The notes beneath the pieces are model-generated. The model was not told the DNA's origin. It saw only the letters and a list, made by a program, of their open reading frames with translations, and did not search any database. Positions 8,033 through 18,300 of a stretch of 64,000 bases of DNA are shown here, piece by piece. The DNA is taken from positions 1 to 64,000 of the forward strand of contig JBGSTG010000137.1 of assembly GCA_041736625.1 (NCBI GenBank). Reading direction: 5' to 3'. Numbering within the stretch: position 1 is the stretch's first letter; the number at the start of each line of letters is the position of its first letter. The translations under genes and the position numbers were made by a program. This DNA comes from M3007 sp041736625 (GTDB taxonomy: Bacteria; Bacteroidota; Bacteroidia; Chitinophagales; Saprospiraceae).

Positions 8033-8743
8033 CTAATACACTTGTTGAACGGGGTGTAAAACGACTTCATCGATGACCACGTGTCCGGGCGCGTTCAGGA
8101 TGTAGGACACCGCATGGGCGATGTCCAGGGGCTTGAGGTAATGCGCCCTGTCAGGCGAGCCGGGCTCGCTGTTGTTGAAAAAGGTATCCACCAGGCCGGG
8201 CATGACGACGCTGACCTTAATGCCATCCTGCCTGACTTCGCTTCTTAACGTCTTGAAAAAAGCATCCTGTGCATGCTTGCTCGCGCAGTACAGGGCCCCG
8301 TCCGGAAAGGTACGGCGGGCGGCATCGGAGGTGATGGCGACGATGTGGCCCGATCCGGCATTGCGCATGACCGGCAGCACCGCTTTGGTGAGCAGGAAAC
8401 TGCCTTTGACGTTCACCTCCATGAGGTGGTCCCAGTCCAGGGAACTAATCTCCCCAAACGGTCGGAACAGACCGATCCCGGCGTTATTGACCAGGCAGTC
8501 TATGTGCCCAAAGTCTCGTTTGATGGCCGCCACGGCCTCATTGACCTGTCCTTCATCCGCCACATCGATCGGGAACGACAAGGCTTTGCCGCCGGCCATA
8601 TCAATGGCCAACTCCAGCTCGTTGATTTCCTCCGCGTTGCGCGCCAGGAGCATGACGAAGTGGTTTTCGCGGGCTAGGTGGGCGGCCACTTCCCGGCCAA
8701 TACCCCTGGAAGCGCCCGAAATAATGGTAATGCGTTTAGACAT
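8033..8743 (-). CDS. Short-chain dehydrogenase/reductase (SDR)
   Basis: This classical SDR of 236 residues starts MSKRITIISGASRGIGREVA, with the TGxxxGxG-type cofactor loop as SGASRGIG, then NNAG at about residue 85, a serine in VAITSDA and the catalytic YCASK (YxxxK). The substrate cannot be predicted. The ATG at 8743 overlaps the stop codon region of the upstream kinase gene by 8 bases, which indicates translational coupling; the longer open frame upstream of it belongs to the kinase in another frame. Confidence 0.9.
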   Translation of the reverse strand: MSKRITIISGASRGIGREVAAHLARENHFVMLLARNAEEINELELAIDMAGGKALSFPIDVADEGQVNEAVAAIKRDFGHIDCLVNNAGIGLFRPFGEISSLDWDHLMEVNVKGSFLLTKAVLPVMRNAGSGHIVAITSDAARRTFPDGALYCASKHAQDAFFKTLRSEVRQDGIKVSVVMPGLVDTFFNNSEPGSPDRAHYLKPLDIAHAVSYILNAPGHVVIDEVVLHPVQQVY

Positions 8744-9398
8744 AGCTTTTGAATAGGCCGTGCAACTCGGCTTGTACGCTTTGCAGCACCTTGCCAAGGT
8801 CTTCCTTGTTGTGCTCGAAATCGATTTCGTCTGCGTTGATGATCAGCAACTGACCGGATTTGTAGCCGCTGATCCATTCTTCATAGCGTTCATTGAGCCG
8901 TTTGAGGTAGTCGATACTGATGCTGCCTTCGTAATCGCGTCCGCGCCGGTGGATGTGTTCCACCAGCGTGGGGATGCCGGCACGCAGATAAATCAGCAGG
9001 TCGGGCGCCTTGATCTGCGATACGATGGTCTCGAACAAATTCCGGTAATTCTCAAAATCGCGCCGCTCCATGAGCCCCATGGAGGCGAGGTTGGGCGCAA
9101 AAATGTAGGCATCTTCAAAAATGGTGCGGTCTTGAATGACCGTTTGCTCCCCTTGTTGAATACGCAACACTTGCTGGTAGCGGTTCGAAAGGAAAAACAC
9201 CTGCAGGTTGAACGACCACCGTCGCATGTCCATGTAAAAGTCGGACAAGTAGGGGTTGTCCTCCGTGGTTTCAAAGTGCGTTTCCCACCCGAAGTGCTTG
9301 CCCAACAACTCGGTCAGGGTAGTCTTTCCGGCGCCGATATTGCCGGCGATGGCGACATGCTTGATTTTGGCATTATTTTCCGGATCCCAATCTAACAT
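8736..9398 (-). CDS. Deoxynucleoside kinase
   Basis: The 220 residues show the dNK/dCK fold: P-loop GNIGAGKTT (about 19-27), a substrate stretch DNPYLSDFYMDMRRWSF, the DRTIFEDAYIFA motif (DR-x-hydrophobic-E) and a lid region with RRGRDYE. Such enzymes phosphorylate deoxyadenosine, deoxyguanosine or deoxycytidine in salvage. Specificity cannot be set from sequence alone. It heads a minus-strand run with the SDR gene (8-base overlap). The 200 bases upstream separate it from a divergent ABC ATPase gene. Confidence 0.92.
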   Translation of the reverse strand: MLDWDPENNAKIKHVAIAGNIGAGKTTLTELLGKHFGWETHFETTEDNPYLSDFYMDMRRWSFNLQVFFLSNRYQQVLRIQQGEQTVIQDRTIFEDAYIFAPNLASMGLMERRDFENYRNLFETIVSQIKAPDLLIYLRAGIPTLVEHIHRRGRDYEGSISIDYLKRLNERYEEWISGYKSGQLLIINADEIDFEHNKEDLGKVLQSVQAELHGLFKSYV

Positions 9399-9464
9399 TA
9401 TTCAAAGGATTTCGAGCAGCGAAGATAGACATTCAACGGTCGAAATACAGGGACAAGTGTCGCA

Positions 9465-9485
9465 GGTGGAAAAAAGTTTTCCACC
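9465..9485. repeat. Perfect 9-bp hairpin in divergent intergenic region
   Basis: GGTGGAAAA-AAG-TTTTCCACC is a perfect inverted repeat midway between the divergent kinase and ABC ATPase genes. Because both genes point away from it, it is not a terminator; a shared operator is possible. Confidence 0.35.
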
Positions 9486-9598
9486 GTTGGCCGATAAAAT
9501 CCTTGAAATGGGCGTTCAAACGCGGCGTTCTATCTAACGGGTTTGGCTGGTTGGTGAAAAATACACCAAATTTATGCGTCTTTAAAACAGCAAATGCT

Positions 9599-10309
9599 AT
9601 GCTCATTTCCATCCGAAATCTCAATAAAACCTACATCATGGGCGCCGAAAAGGTTGAAGCGCTCAAAGATGTAACGCTCGACATCAACAAAAATGAATAC
9701 GTAGCCCTGATGGGACCCTCCGGAAGCGGCAAATCGACCCTGATGAACCTGGTGGGCTGCCTGGATTCCCCCACGCGGGGTGAGTATTGGCTCAACGGCA
9801 TTGAGGTGAGTACCATGAACGACGGAGAGCTGGCCGAAGTGCGCAACAAGCAGATCGGGTTCGTTTTTCAGACCTTCAACCTGCTCCCCCGCCTCTCGGC
9901 GCTGGAGAACGTCGCGCTGCCGCTGGTTTACGCAGGGTTCTCGAAAGAGGAGCGGCTGGAAAAAGCGCGCAAAACACTGGAGTCGGTGGGTTTGGGCGAC
10001 CGGGTGATGCACAGACCGAATGAGCTGTCCGGGGGCCAACGCCAGCGGGTGGCCGTTGCGCGCGCACTGGTCAACGACCCGGCAATCATCCTGGCCGATG
10101 AACCCACAGGCAACCTGGACACCAAAACCTCCTACGAGATCATGGTGCTTTTTGAGGAAATTCACCGGCTAGGAAACACCATCATCGTGGTCACCCACGA
10201 AAATGACATCGCCCAATACGCCCGACGCATCGTTCGCCTGCGCGACGGACTGGTGGAAACCGATGAACAAAACACAAACATCACCTCTTTTTTAGCTGCC
10301 GCAGAGTAG
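9599..10309 (+). CDS. ABC transporter ATP-binding protein, LolD/MacB type
   Basis: This 236-residue ATPase has Walker A GPSGSGKST (about 39-47), the Q-loop in FVFQTFNLLPRLSALENV, the signature LSGGQRQRVAVARAL and Walker B IILADEPTGNLD followed by the H-loop VTHE. The LNKTY start and the LLPRLSALENV stretch are typical of the LolD/FtsE/MacB subgroup, which drives lipoprotein release or efflux with a MacB-type permease. No permease is adjacent. I chose ATG 9599 (MLISIRNLNKTY); the upstream open frame has no family character. Confidence 0.93.
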   Translation: MLISIRNLNKTYIMGAEKVEALKDVTLDINKNEYVALMGPSGSGKSTLMNLVGCLDSPTRGEYWLNGIEVSTMNDGELAEVRNKQIGFVFQTFNLLPRLSALENVALPLVYAGFSKEERLEKARKTLESVGLGDRVMHRPNELSGGQRQRVAVARALVNDPAIILADEPTGNLDTKTSYEIMVLFEEIHRLGNTIIVVTHENDIAQYARRIVRLRDGLVETDEQNTNITSFLAAAE

Positions 10310-10317
10310 TTGATTTT

Positions 10318-10348
10318 TTTGTTGAAAATGTCGGAATGCTTACTTTTA
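10318..10348 (+). promoter_or_regulatory. Bacteroidota promoter for the OmpA/TSP3 gene
   Basis: TTTG at 10318-10321 and TACTTTTA at 10341-10348 are separated by 19 bases, matching the TTTG-N19/20-TAnnTTTG layout except for the last base. The ATG at 10386 follows 37 bases later. Confidence 0.6.
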
Positions 10349-10385
10349 TGTCTGAAAACAAGTACGCAAACCAAATCTATTTTCA

Positions 10386-11792
10386 ATGAAGACATTTAGA
10401 TTGCATCTGGCTACCCTGGCCTTCGTGCTCCTTCTGGGAGCAACCCTCCATGCGCAACCCAAACACAGCATGGCGTTTCGTTACACCTGGTACAATTACC
10501 TCACCCCGCTGGAAAACCTGCCGGGTGAAGACGACGATCAATTTATGGACATCTATGACCAGTCTAACGGGGCCGGTCTGGAAATAGCCTATTACAACCG
10601 ACTGTTTACTAACACCTTTTTAGCTGTTCCGCTCAAACTCGGCGGCGCCCGTACCGGCAGACTGCTCAATGGCGAGTTTGACAACTCGCGAGACGTTGTG
10701 GGAAATCTGGATGTGCTCCTGCAACACAATTTTTTTGCCACCAAAGCCGTGAGCCCTTACCTGCACGCCGGTGTGGGCAGCGCTTACAACTTCGACAGGG
10801 AAGTGTTCGACCTCAACATTCCGCTCGGTGTCGGGCTGAACATTCGCCTCAACGAGTACTTCTACCTCAGCGCACAAACGCAGTACCGTCTGGCGCCTGC
10901 CGAAGACGATCTGGCAGAGCGGTCGGGGCTCGATAACTGGCAGCATGGCGCGGGCATACACCTGTTCTTCGCCCCACCAAAAGAAGAACCCCTAATGAAT
11001 ATTGCGCCACCGCCACCGCCTGACTCCGACGGCGACGGCATCGCTGACGCCAACGACCGCTGCCCGACCGCAGTGGGCACCGCCGCCAATGGAGGCTGCC
11101 CGGATTCCGATGGCGATGGTATCGTAGACCTCGACGATGCCTGCCCAACCGAAAGCGGCGTTGCCGCGCTTCGCGGATGCCCCGATTCCGACGGCGACGG
11201 CATCGCCAACAACAGCGACCTGTGCCCAAACGAACCCGGAACGGCAGCAATGCGCGGATGCCCGGATCGCGACAACGACGGCGTGGCCGATAAAGACGAC
11301 CTCTGCCCGGACCAACGCGGCGCCGCAGCACTCAGGGGATGTCCCGATCGCGACAACGACGGCGTGGCCGATAAAGACGACCAGTGCCCCGATACTGCCG
11401 GACCACTGAGCAACAGGGGATGCCCGGAGATTACCCAGGAAGAGCAGGCTCGACTGGAGTCCATCACTAAAAACGTGCAATTCAACACGGGAAAGGCCAC
11501 ACTGCTCGCCGCTTCCACCTCCGTCCTGGATGAAGTAGCCGCGCTGATGAAAAAGTACCCCGCTTATTCACTCAGCATCGAAGGACACACCGACAGCAGC
11601 GGCGACGATGTCGCCAACATGCGCCTCTCCGAAAGCCGCGCCAAAACCTGCAACGATTATCTGGTCGGCAAAGGCATAGATCCGCGGCGAATTTCCCACA
11701 AAGGATTCGGCGAAACCAAACCGGTGGCCGACAACAAAACCGAGGCCGGTCGAAAACAAAATCGCCGGGTGGAATTTAAACTGACCAATTAA
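10386..11792 (+). CDS. OmpA-family outer-membrane protein with TSP3 repeats
   Basis: The 468-residue protein has a Sec signal peptide (MKTFRLHLATLAFVLLLGAT, cut near LHAQ), an 8-stranded beta-barrel-like N-terminal half, a proline hinge (IAPPPPPDSDGDG), five thrombospondin type 3 calcium-binding repeats with DSDGDGI or DRDNDGV cores and paired Cys-Pro spacers (about residues 212-345), and a C-terminal OmpA peptidoglycan-binding domain (NVQFNTGKATL, IEGHTDSSG, RLSESRAK, NRRVEF). It should link outer membrane to cell wall. Two of the TSP3 repeats are almost identical in DNA (11266-11300 and 11347-11381), showing recent duplication. Confidence 0.93.
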   Translation: MKTFRLHLATLAFVLLLGATLHAQPKHSMAFRYTWYNYLTPLENLPGEDDDQFMDIYDQSNGAGLEIAYYNRLFTNTFLAVPLKLGGARTGRLLNGEFDNSRDVVGNLDVLLQHNFFATKAVSPYLHAGVGSAYNFDREVFDLNIPLGVGLNIRLNEYFYLSAQTQYRLAPAEDDLAERSGLDNWQHGAGIHLFFAPPKEEPLMNIAPPPPPDSDGDGIADANDRCPTAVGTAANGGCPDSDGDGIVDLDDACPTESGVAALRGCPDSDGDGIANNSDLCPNEPGTAAMRGCPDRDNDGVADKDDLCPDQRGAAALRGCPDRDNDGVADKDDQCPDTAGPLSNRGCPEITQEEQARLESITKNVQFNTGKATLLAASTSVLDEVAALMKKYPAYSLSIEGHTDSSGDDVANMRLSESRAKTCNDYLVGKGIDPRRISHKGFGETKPVADNKTEAGRKQNRRVEFKLTN

Positions 11793-11818
11793 GACCGTAG
11801 GACAACCTGCGAAAAAAG

Positions 11819-11858
11819 AAAAGGGTTCACCCGACCATCGTGTCTGATGAACCCTTTT
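11819..11858. terminator. Bidirectional terminator between convergent genes
   Basis: AAAAGGGTTCA (11819-11829) pairs perfectly with TGAACCCTTTT (11848-11858) around an 18-base loop, with A- and T-rich flanks on both sides. It lies between the convergent OmpA and TlpA-like genes, so it can end both transcripts. Confidence 0.8.
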
Positions 11859-11877
11859 CCGTTTTATCCTGAACCGT

Positions 11878-12987
11878 TTACAGCACTTTGAGCAACTCCT
11901 GCTCCAGGGTCTGGCGCGGGTTGATGGCGATGATCTTGCCGTCGCGTCCGATCAGGAAGGTTTGGGGGATGGACTGCACCCCGTAAAGCGCAGCGGCGGC
12001 GCTGCCCCAATGCTGAAGGTCGCTTACATGGTTGTCCCACAGCAGGCCGTCTTGCTGTATGGCTTCTTTCCACTTCCTTTTGCCGTCCTCCTTGCGTTGT
12101 TGCATTTGTTCAGGGGCCATCTTCATGCGCGGGTCGGCGCCGTCGAGCGACACGCTGAAAATATCAAACCCCTTCCCTTTGTACTTTTTGTACACCTCCA
12201 CCACGCGGGGGTTTTCCCGGCGGCAGGGGCCGCACCAGCTTGCCCAGAAGTCGATCAGGACTACCTTGCCCTTCAGCGAGGAAAGCGTACGCACCTTGCC
12301 GTCAGGGCCGGGCAGGGTAATCTCCGGCGCCGGCATGCCCACCTGGATTTTTTCCAGGCCTGCTTTTTGCGCCAGTTTTTGCTCCAGGGTGCCAATTCCT
12401 GCGTTGAAATCCACAGCGTATTTGCTGCCGGGCATAAAACCGTCAAGCTCTTTACCAATCGTTTTCAGTTCCTCCATGTATTCCTGAGGCTGGCCGCTGT
12501 AAATCTGAAAAGCAAAAAATGCCTTCATGAGGGGGTTGCACGTATTGTTTACCGCCGCGACCGCTCCCGCCTTGTCTTTGATCGGGTTTTTAACCAATTC
12601 CTGCACTTTCTCGGCATAACACTCGAATGTGCCGGAGCCGGTAATCTTCACATCCATTTTATCGATGGAGGCAACATCGCCTTCAAGGGTGACGGTGTTT
12701 TCGGTTCCGTCCAGAAGGAAGTACACTTTCTTGGCGCCGATGGTCAGTATGTACAATCCCCGCTCAAACGGCTTTTCCTGCTTCAGCAAAAAACTGCCGG
12801 CGGCGTCGGCGGCAACCTTTCCCAAAGCGTTGGACGTGCGGTCAAAATAACTTTGTTCGAGGGCGACCTGCAAGTTTTCGGCCCCTTTTACCTTGCCCTT
12901 GATGGCATAACCGCTCTGGCCCTGACAAGCGGAGAACAAAACAAGGGCCGGGGATAAGAGCAACAGAAGCAAACGCAAATATTTCAT
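11878..12987 (-). CDS. TlpA-like thioredoxin lipoprotein with DUF4369
   Basis: The 369 residues begin with a lipoprotein signal (lipobox LFSAC, Cys near residue 21), then a DUF4369-type beta domain (YAIKGKVKGAENLQVAL, about 27-130), a helical linker, and a TlpA/AhpC-type thioredoxin domain with WASWCGPC (near residues 248-255) and a cis-proline segment SIPQTFLIG. Such proteins reduce disulfides in the periplasm in Bacteroidota. It is convergent with the OmpA gene and 29 bases downstream of purL on the same strand, so it may be co-transcribed with purL. Confidence 0.9.
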   Translation of the reverse strand: MKYLRLLLLLLSPALVLFSACQGQSGYAIKGKVKGAENLQVALEQSYFDRTSNALGKVAADAAGSFLLKQEKPFERGLYILTIGAKKVYFLLDGTENTVTLEGDVASIDKMDVKITGSGTFECYAEKVQELVKNPIKDKAGAVAAVNNTCNPLMKAFFAFQIYSGQPQEYMEELKTIGKELDGFMPGSKYAVDFNAGIGTLEQKLAQKAGLEKIQVGMPAPEITLPGPDGKVRTLSSLKGKVVLIDFWASWCGPCRRENPRVVEVYKKYKGKGFDIFSVSLDGADPRMKMAPEQMQQRKEDGKRKWKEAIQQDGLLWDNHVSDLQHWGSAAAALYGVQSIPQTFLIGRDGKIIAINPRQTLEQELLKVL

Positions 12988-13016
12988 GTGATTGTATTTA
13001 GACAGAATGATTGAAT

Positions 13017-15248
13017 TTAAGACATCAGGTTTTCCAAAACGGTGTCATACCGTTGTTTCCATTCGGAGACGGGCCCCCAATCCTGCCCTTCCAAACGCAT
13101 GTTTTCCCCCTGCACAACACCCAGACGTTCGAAGGGCGCATTTCGCGCATCCATAAACGATTCAAAAGCGGTGCGTTGTTCGGGCGAAACACTTACCACG
13201 ACGCGTCCCTGGGCTTCGCCCAGAAGCCAGGCATCCTGGCGAATACCGGTTTTGTTTTCGACAGAAAATCCTTTGCCGCCGGGCAACGCACTTTCGGCAA
13301 GCGCCACAAACAGGCCGCCTTCAGACACGTCATGGGCGGATCGTATGAATTTGCCTGAAATCAGCTGTGAAACGATTTTTTGCACGAAAAATTCTTCTTC
13401 CAGGTCAAAATACGGACAACTGCTGTACACCACTTCGTGCACCGTGCGCAGGTACTCGCTCGAGCCGATATCGTTTCGGCTGATGCCCACGAGGTAAATG
13501 AGGTCGCCGTCGGATTTAAAATCCAGCGTCATCATTTGCTCCGCGTCGTCAATGATACCCAGCATGCCAATGGTGGGCGTCGGGTACACGGGCACCACCT
13601 TATCCTGGAAAGTGGCCTGGTTATAAAAGCTCACATTTCCTCCGGTAACGGGCGTATCAAATTTCCGGCAGGCATCCCCCATTCCCTTGATGGCCTGTGC
13701 AAATTGAAAGTAGACCTCGGGATTGTACGGGTTGCCGAAGTTCAGGCAGTTGGTGATGGCTACCGGTGTTCCGCCGGCGCAGGTGATGTTTCGCGCGGCT
13801 TCTGCCACCGCGATCATGCTCCCTTTGCAAGGGTCGGCGTACACGTATGCACTGTTGCAGTCGGTGGTGAGAGCCAATGCCTTATGGGTTCCTTTTACGT
13901 ACACCACCGCAGCATCTGCCGGTCGGTTGGTGGTCATGGTGCCGGTGCGCACCATAGAATCGTATTGCTGGGTGATCCAGCGTTTGGAGGCAATGTTCGG
14001 CGAAGTCCACACGCGCAGCGCCGCCGCCCGCAGGTCTGCCGGCTGCAAGATGTCGGCCGCATCGAACCGGCGGATGTGTTCAAAATAGGCCGGCTCGCGC
14101 TGCTCGCGCACATAAACCGGCGCGCCGCCGCCCAGTACCAGGCTCTCGGCAGGGGCCTCAGCCACTTTTTCGCCGTGGTGAAAATATTCCAATATTCCGC
14201 CGTCTGTCGTTATGCCAATGCGGGCACAAGGGAGGTCCCATTTGTCAAAAACGGCCTCCAGCTCGGCCTCGCGCCCCGGCTTGCAGACGATAAGCATGCG
14301 CTCCTGGCTTTCGGAAAGCAGAATCTCCCACGCTTTCATGCCTTCCTGTCGCTGTGGGCATTTATCGAGGTCGATGCGCATGCCTACGCCCGAACGTGCA
14401 CTCATTTCGGACGTGGAGCAGGTGATGCCGGCAGCGCCCATATCCTGCATCCCGACAATCGCGCCCGTTTGAATGGCTTCCAGCGTGGCCTCCAGCAGCA
14501 GTTTTTCCTGGAAAGGGTCGCCCACCTGCACTGCCGGCAGGTCTTCATGGCTGTCCTCGGTCAGGTCGGCACTGGCGAAGGTGGCGCCGTGGATGCCGTC
14601 TTTACCCGTTGCCGATCCGACGATGAGCACGGTATTACCGGGTTCTCCGGCGGTGGCGCTTACGGTTTCGCCCACCTTAACGATGCCTGCCGACATGGCG
14701 TTCACCAGGATGTCGTGGTCGTAGCAAGGCATAAAATACACCTCACCTCCAACGGTGGGCACGCCGAAACAATTGCCGTAGTCGCCGATGCCGCGCACAA
14801 CACCGGAAATCAGGCGCTTCATGCGCGGATTGTCGGGTCGCCCGAAGCGCAGGCTGTTCAATGCGGCGATGGGCCGGGCGCCCATGGTAAAGATATCGCG
14901 GTGTATGCCACCCACGCCAGTCGCCGCACCCTGATAGGGTTCAATGGCGCTGGGGTGATTGTGACTCTCGATCTTGAACGCACAGGCGAGTCCGTCGCCG
15001 ATATCCACCAGACCGGCGTTTTCCTCCCCGGCGCCAACCAGCAGACGCCCCCCGGACCGGGGCAGCGTTTTGAGTTGTAGGATGGAATTTTTGTAGGAAC
15101 AGTGCTCGCTCCACATCACGCTGTACACGCTCAACTCGGTGAAATTGGGCATGCGGCCCAGGATCTGCTGCACTTTTTGGAACTCCTCCTCGGTGAGGCC
15201 AAGACTCTTGGCTATTGCCGGGGTAGGAATGGGATCGGAAGCTGCCAT
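13017..15248 (-). CDS. purL: Phosphoribosylformylglycinamidine synthase subunit II
   Basis: PurL catalyses the ATP-dependent fourth step of purine synthesis (FGAR to FGAM), using ammonia from PurQ. At 743 residues it is the small PurL form that works with PurS and PurQ; neither is in this window. Visible motifs are SEHCSYKNS with the catalytic His, ESHNHPSAIEPYQGAATGVG, DMGAAGITCSTSEMSA and the second AIRS half with TGGNVSFYNQ and HDVSEGGLFVALAE. The ATG at 15248 (MAASDPIPT) was chosen over 15278 because a promoter box overlaps the longer version. Confidence 0.96.
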   Translation of the reverse strand: MAASDPIPTPAIAKSLGLTEEEFQKVQQILGRMPNFTELSVYSVMWSEHCSYKNSILQLKTLPRSGGRLLVGAGEENAGLVDIGDGLACAFKIESHNHPSAIEPYQGAATGVGGIHRDIFTMGARPIAALNSLRFGRPDNPRMKRLISGVVRGIGDYGNCFGVPTVGGEVYFMPCYDHDILVNAMSAGIVKVGETVSATAGEPGNTVLIVGSATGKDGIHGATFASADLTEDSHEDLPAVQVGDPFQEKLLLEATLEAIQTGAIVGMQDMGAAGITCSTSEMSARSGVGMRIDLDKCPQRQEGMKAWEILLSESQERMLIVCKPGREAELEAVFDKWDLPCARIGITTDGGILEYFHHGEKVAEAPAESLVLGGGAPVYVREQREPAYFEHIRRFDAADILQPADLRAAALRVWTSPNIASKRWITQQYDSMVRTGTMTTNRPADAAVVYVKGTHKALALTTDCNSAYVYADPCKGSMIAVAEAARNITCAGGTPVAITNCLNFGNPYNPEVYFQFAQAIKGMGDACRKFDTPVTGGNVSFYNQATFQDKVVPVYPTPTIGMLGIIDDAEQMMTLDFKSDGDLIYLVGISRNDIGSSEYLRTVHEVVYSSCPYFDLEEEFFVQKIVSQLISGKFIRSAHDVSEGGLFVALAESALPGGKGFSVENKTGIRQDAWLLGEAQGRVVVSVSPEQRTAFESFMDARNAPFERLGVVQGENMRLEGQDWGPVSEWKQRYDTVLENLMS

Positions 15249-15275
15249 GAAAAATTTTACTTGGAGAAAGTCCCG

Positions 15276-15283
15276 CAAAGGTA
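15276..15283 (-). promoter_or_regulatory. TAnnTTTG promoter box for purL
   Basis: On the minus strand TACCTTTG lies 27 bases before the purL ATG. It overlaps the alternative upstream start codon, which supports the shorter purL. No clear -33 TTTG at the usual spacing was found. Confidence 0.5.
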
Positions 15284-15379
15284 TAGCATTCCGTATGAAA
15301 TGTGGGCCGGTGCGATAAAAGGTGCAAATTTTGGCGTTGTTTTGTAGCAGATTTTAAACATTTGCACAAAAACCAATTC

Positions 15380-18300
15380 ATGAGCGACGAGGTTCGCATA
15401 TTTCTCTCCTGCGATGATGCCCAGGCGCAGTTGGCCGCCGAACTCAAGCAGCACATTCAAACTGCCTTTGCCGGAAGGAAGGTGATTTTCTGGGAACGAA
15501 CCTCGAACGCCTTGGATGAGCGGGCCCGCCAGACCTTTTTGGAAACGGCCTCCATGTCCATCGTGATATTCTCCAGCACGTACCTGCTAAAAGGAGAGAA
15601 CCTGCTGGAACTGGGTCACGCCCGGCGTATTGAGTTGGCAAAAAGGCCGAAATCACCCTTGTATATCGTGATGGCCGAACCGGCGGTGCTGCCTGCCGAC
15701 CTGGCGGCGTACGCAACGCTCCCCCACCCCAACGAGTCCATTGAACACGCGGTTTTCCCACCGGCGCGTCAGATGCAACGCATCGCTGCCTACCTGAAAA
15801 ACCTGGAAGCGCGTACGGCCGGCGCCCCGCCACAGCGCCCTCCTTACGAAAAGCCCTACAAGCCGGCCGATTTGCGCGAGCGCCTGACCCTTCAGCTCGA
15901 ACGGATAAACCTGTCAACCGTATTTTCCACCCTGAAAACGGTGGTGGATGACGCTACGCTAAAACAAGTGTTTTTCGAGTTGGAAGACGCCTGGCAGGAG
16001 GGCATCCAGGCCTGCCGACAACACCGCGACCTCCAGCGCTGGCATGCGCACAACGCCGGCATCAAGGAGGAACTGCGGCTGCGCATCAGCCTGATCGAAT
16101 CGCTGTCCCTGGTTCCCGGCTGGCGCAGGCACATGAGCCGCATCGAGCGGGATGCGCGTCCGGGATTGGGCATTTTTGTGCCCGCAGGGGCCATCCACGC
16201 GCCCAAAAACCTGCACCTGCCCGCCGGGCCCAGCGAACCCGAATTGCTAGGCACCCTCAACGCCACCCAGCAACAGGAATACCGGCGCAATCTCCTGCTA
16301 AGCCAGGATGCGCTGGCCGTCGGCAACCCGGAACGCGCCTTTGCCCTCGCCGAACACCTGCGCACCCACATCAACCCGCTGTCGGCCCAATTGTACGAGT
16401 ACTTGCTCATCAGCTACCTGCAGAAAGAAGGCGCCGACCGCATCGTGCACGATGCCCTTTTCGGGCAGGGTCGCAAATTCCGCCACATCATGCTGTATGC
16501 CTCCCGGCTGCGCATGTACAACGAACAAGGCCATTGCCCCACCGATAGCGGAATGCATAATTGCGCTGCCGTAGCGGAGGAATTGAGCGACGCCATGCAC
16601 CGCGCGTACGACGAACTGCCCAACGACCACATCCTGGATACAGGCCTGAGAGCAGTCGAGGTGGCCGATGCCAGACCCGTTGTGGTGTCCATGCTCCAAA
16701 CAGCCCAGGAATTGTTCCGGGCGGTTCACCCGTTTAAAGGCGTGCTCAAAACGTTGGTGAATGAACTCAGCGGAGGCGGAAAAAGCACGTGGATCGAACG
16801 CCTGGAGATCAGCTACGACGGCCGCAGGCGCTTCGTGCCTGCGGAAAACTTTGATCTGGAAACCACCATTCTGGAAATACTGGATCAACTCCGGCAGGCA
16901 GAACCCGAACAGGCCGAGCTGCTCCGTTTCCAACTGCGCGAGGACATCTATTACAGCCTGCTCGAAAAAAGACAAACACTGAACCGGCAGTCGGAATGGG
17001 AACAAAAAAGGTACCGAAAGCTGACCGACGAACGCTTGTCCGTCGTACGCCTCGTTCAATCGGCCTTACTTTGTTACCAGATTTTCGGCGACCGCGGCAA
17101 CGACCCGGAAGACCAGTCGTTTCTGCGCCTGACCATCGAATACCTGTTGCCGGGTCTGCTGCTCGATCATTCGCCGGCAGCCTCCCCCGACCGGCCTGCA
17201 TATCCTCTGCCGATGCGGTGGTTCGACCTGGATGAAAACGGGCAATTGCGCCCCCACCCGGACAACAGCCGGCTCCGGTTCGACGCCATGGCGATCGTCG
17301 AACGCATCGTGGGTGAACAGGCCGGACTCAACGCATGGCTACAAATTAAACCCAACCTGCTGGACGAGGTGTGGAAACAGTACGTGCATGACACCGACGC
17401 CGAATACGCCTTTCTGCGCGACAACCGGCAATATCAGGACGTGCGCCGCCTCGACGACGTGGAGGTGCGCAGGGCAGCCATCCAATGCCTGCGCCGATGG
17501 ATGATCGCCTACCGGGCCAACCCAACCGCCGGCACCGTTTTCCTGGACAACATCCTGCAGGAACTGTTGGGCAACAGGCTGTTGCTCTGGTTTTACCTCA
17601 ACCCAACCGAACCACAAACGCATCCCGACAGCCTCGCGCTCGGATACGACGCCCGGGCCGTTCTCAGAGAATTACTGACCCTCCCCATTTCCACCGACGA
17701 AGCAACCATACGGAAAACCCTGGGCGCCAATTTATTTGTCAAAACGATAGAACCGGCCTACCGGCAAACGCCTCCGCGCGACGGCACCCGACGGGAAAAC
17801 CTGGTGTATATCCTGCTGCAGGCCCTGCACGCATACCGGGACATGAACCCAGACCCCGTTTACCTGAAGCTGGTATTTGACGAACTGACCCTGGAAACCA
17901 AACTCCCCTGGGTCGAAGTCGGCCCCGAAGGCAAGCCGCGCAACCTGCCCGTTCCGGGCGTGCATGCTTTCGATGCCTTCGGCATCGTGGAGATGCTGTG
18001 CACCCAACTGCCTTCGGATTTCTCGATCGCCGAGGCGCGCCGTCGCATAGCAGCAAGGCGATTTGCCGAACTGATGGACATGTACCACCGGGAAATCAGC
18101 ACCGACAGGCGGCAAAACGGCCTCCCCGAGCGACGCATCGCCCTGGAGATCATTCGGGGCATGAAAGCCCTGTTCTATTTTTATCCGGACAAGGCCTTTC
18201 TCGAGCTACCCTTGGATGAACTCAACGGAAAGGGCCAGATTCGCTGGCAGATTTTCCTGATGAACATTTTCCCCATTCCGCAAAATCACCCCGAAAACCA

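Noticed and set aside
16760..16800. GGGKST stretch in the TIR-like protein as a Walker A motif
   Set aside because: The residue five before GK is not glycine and no Walker B follows, so it is not a P-loop.
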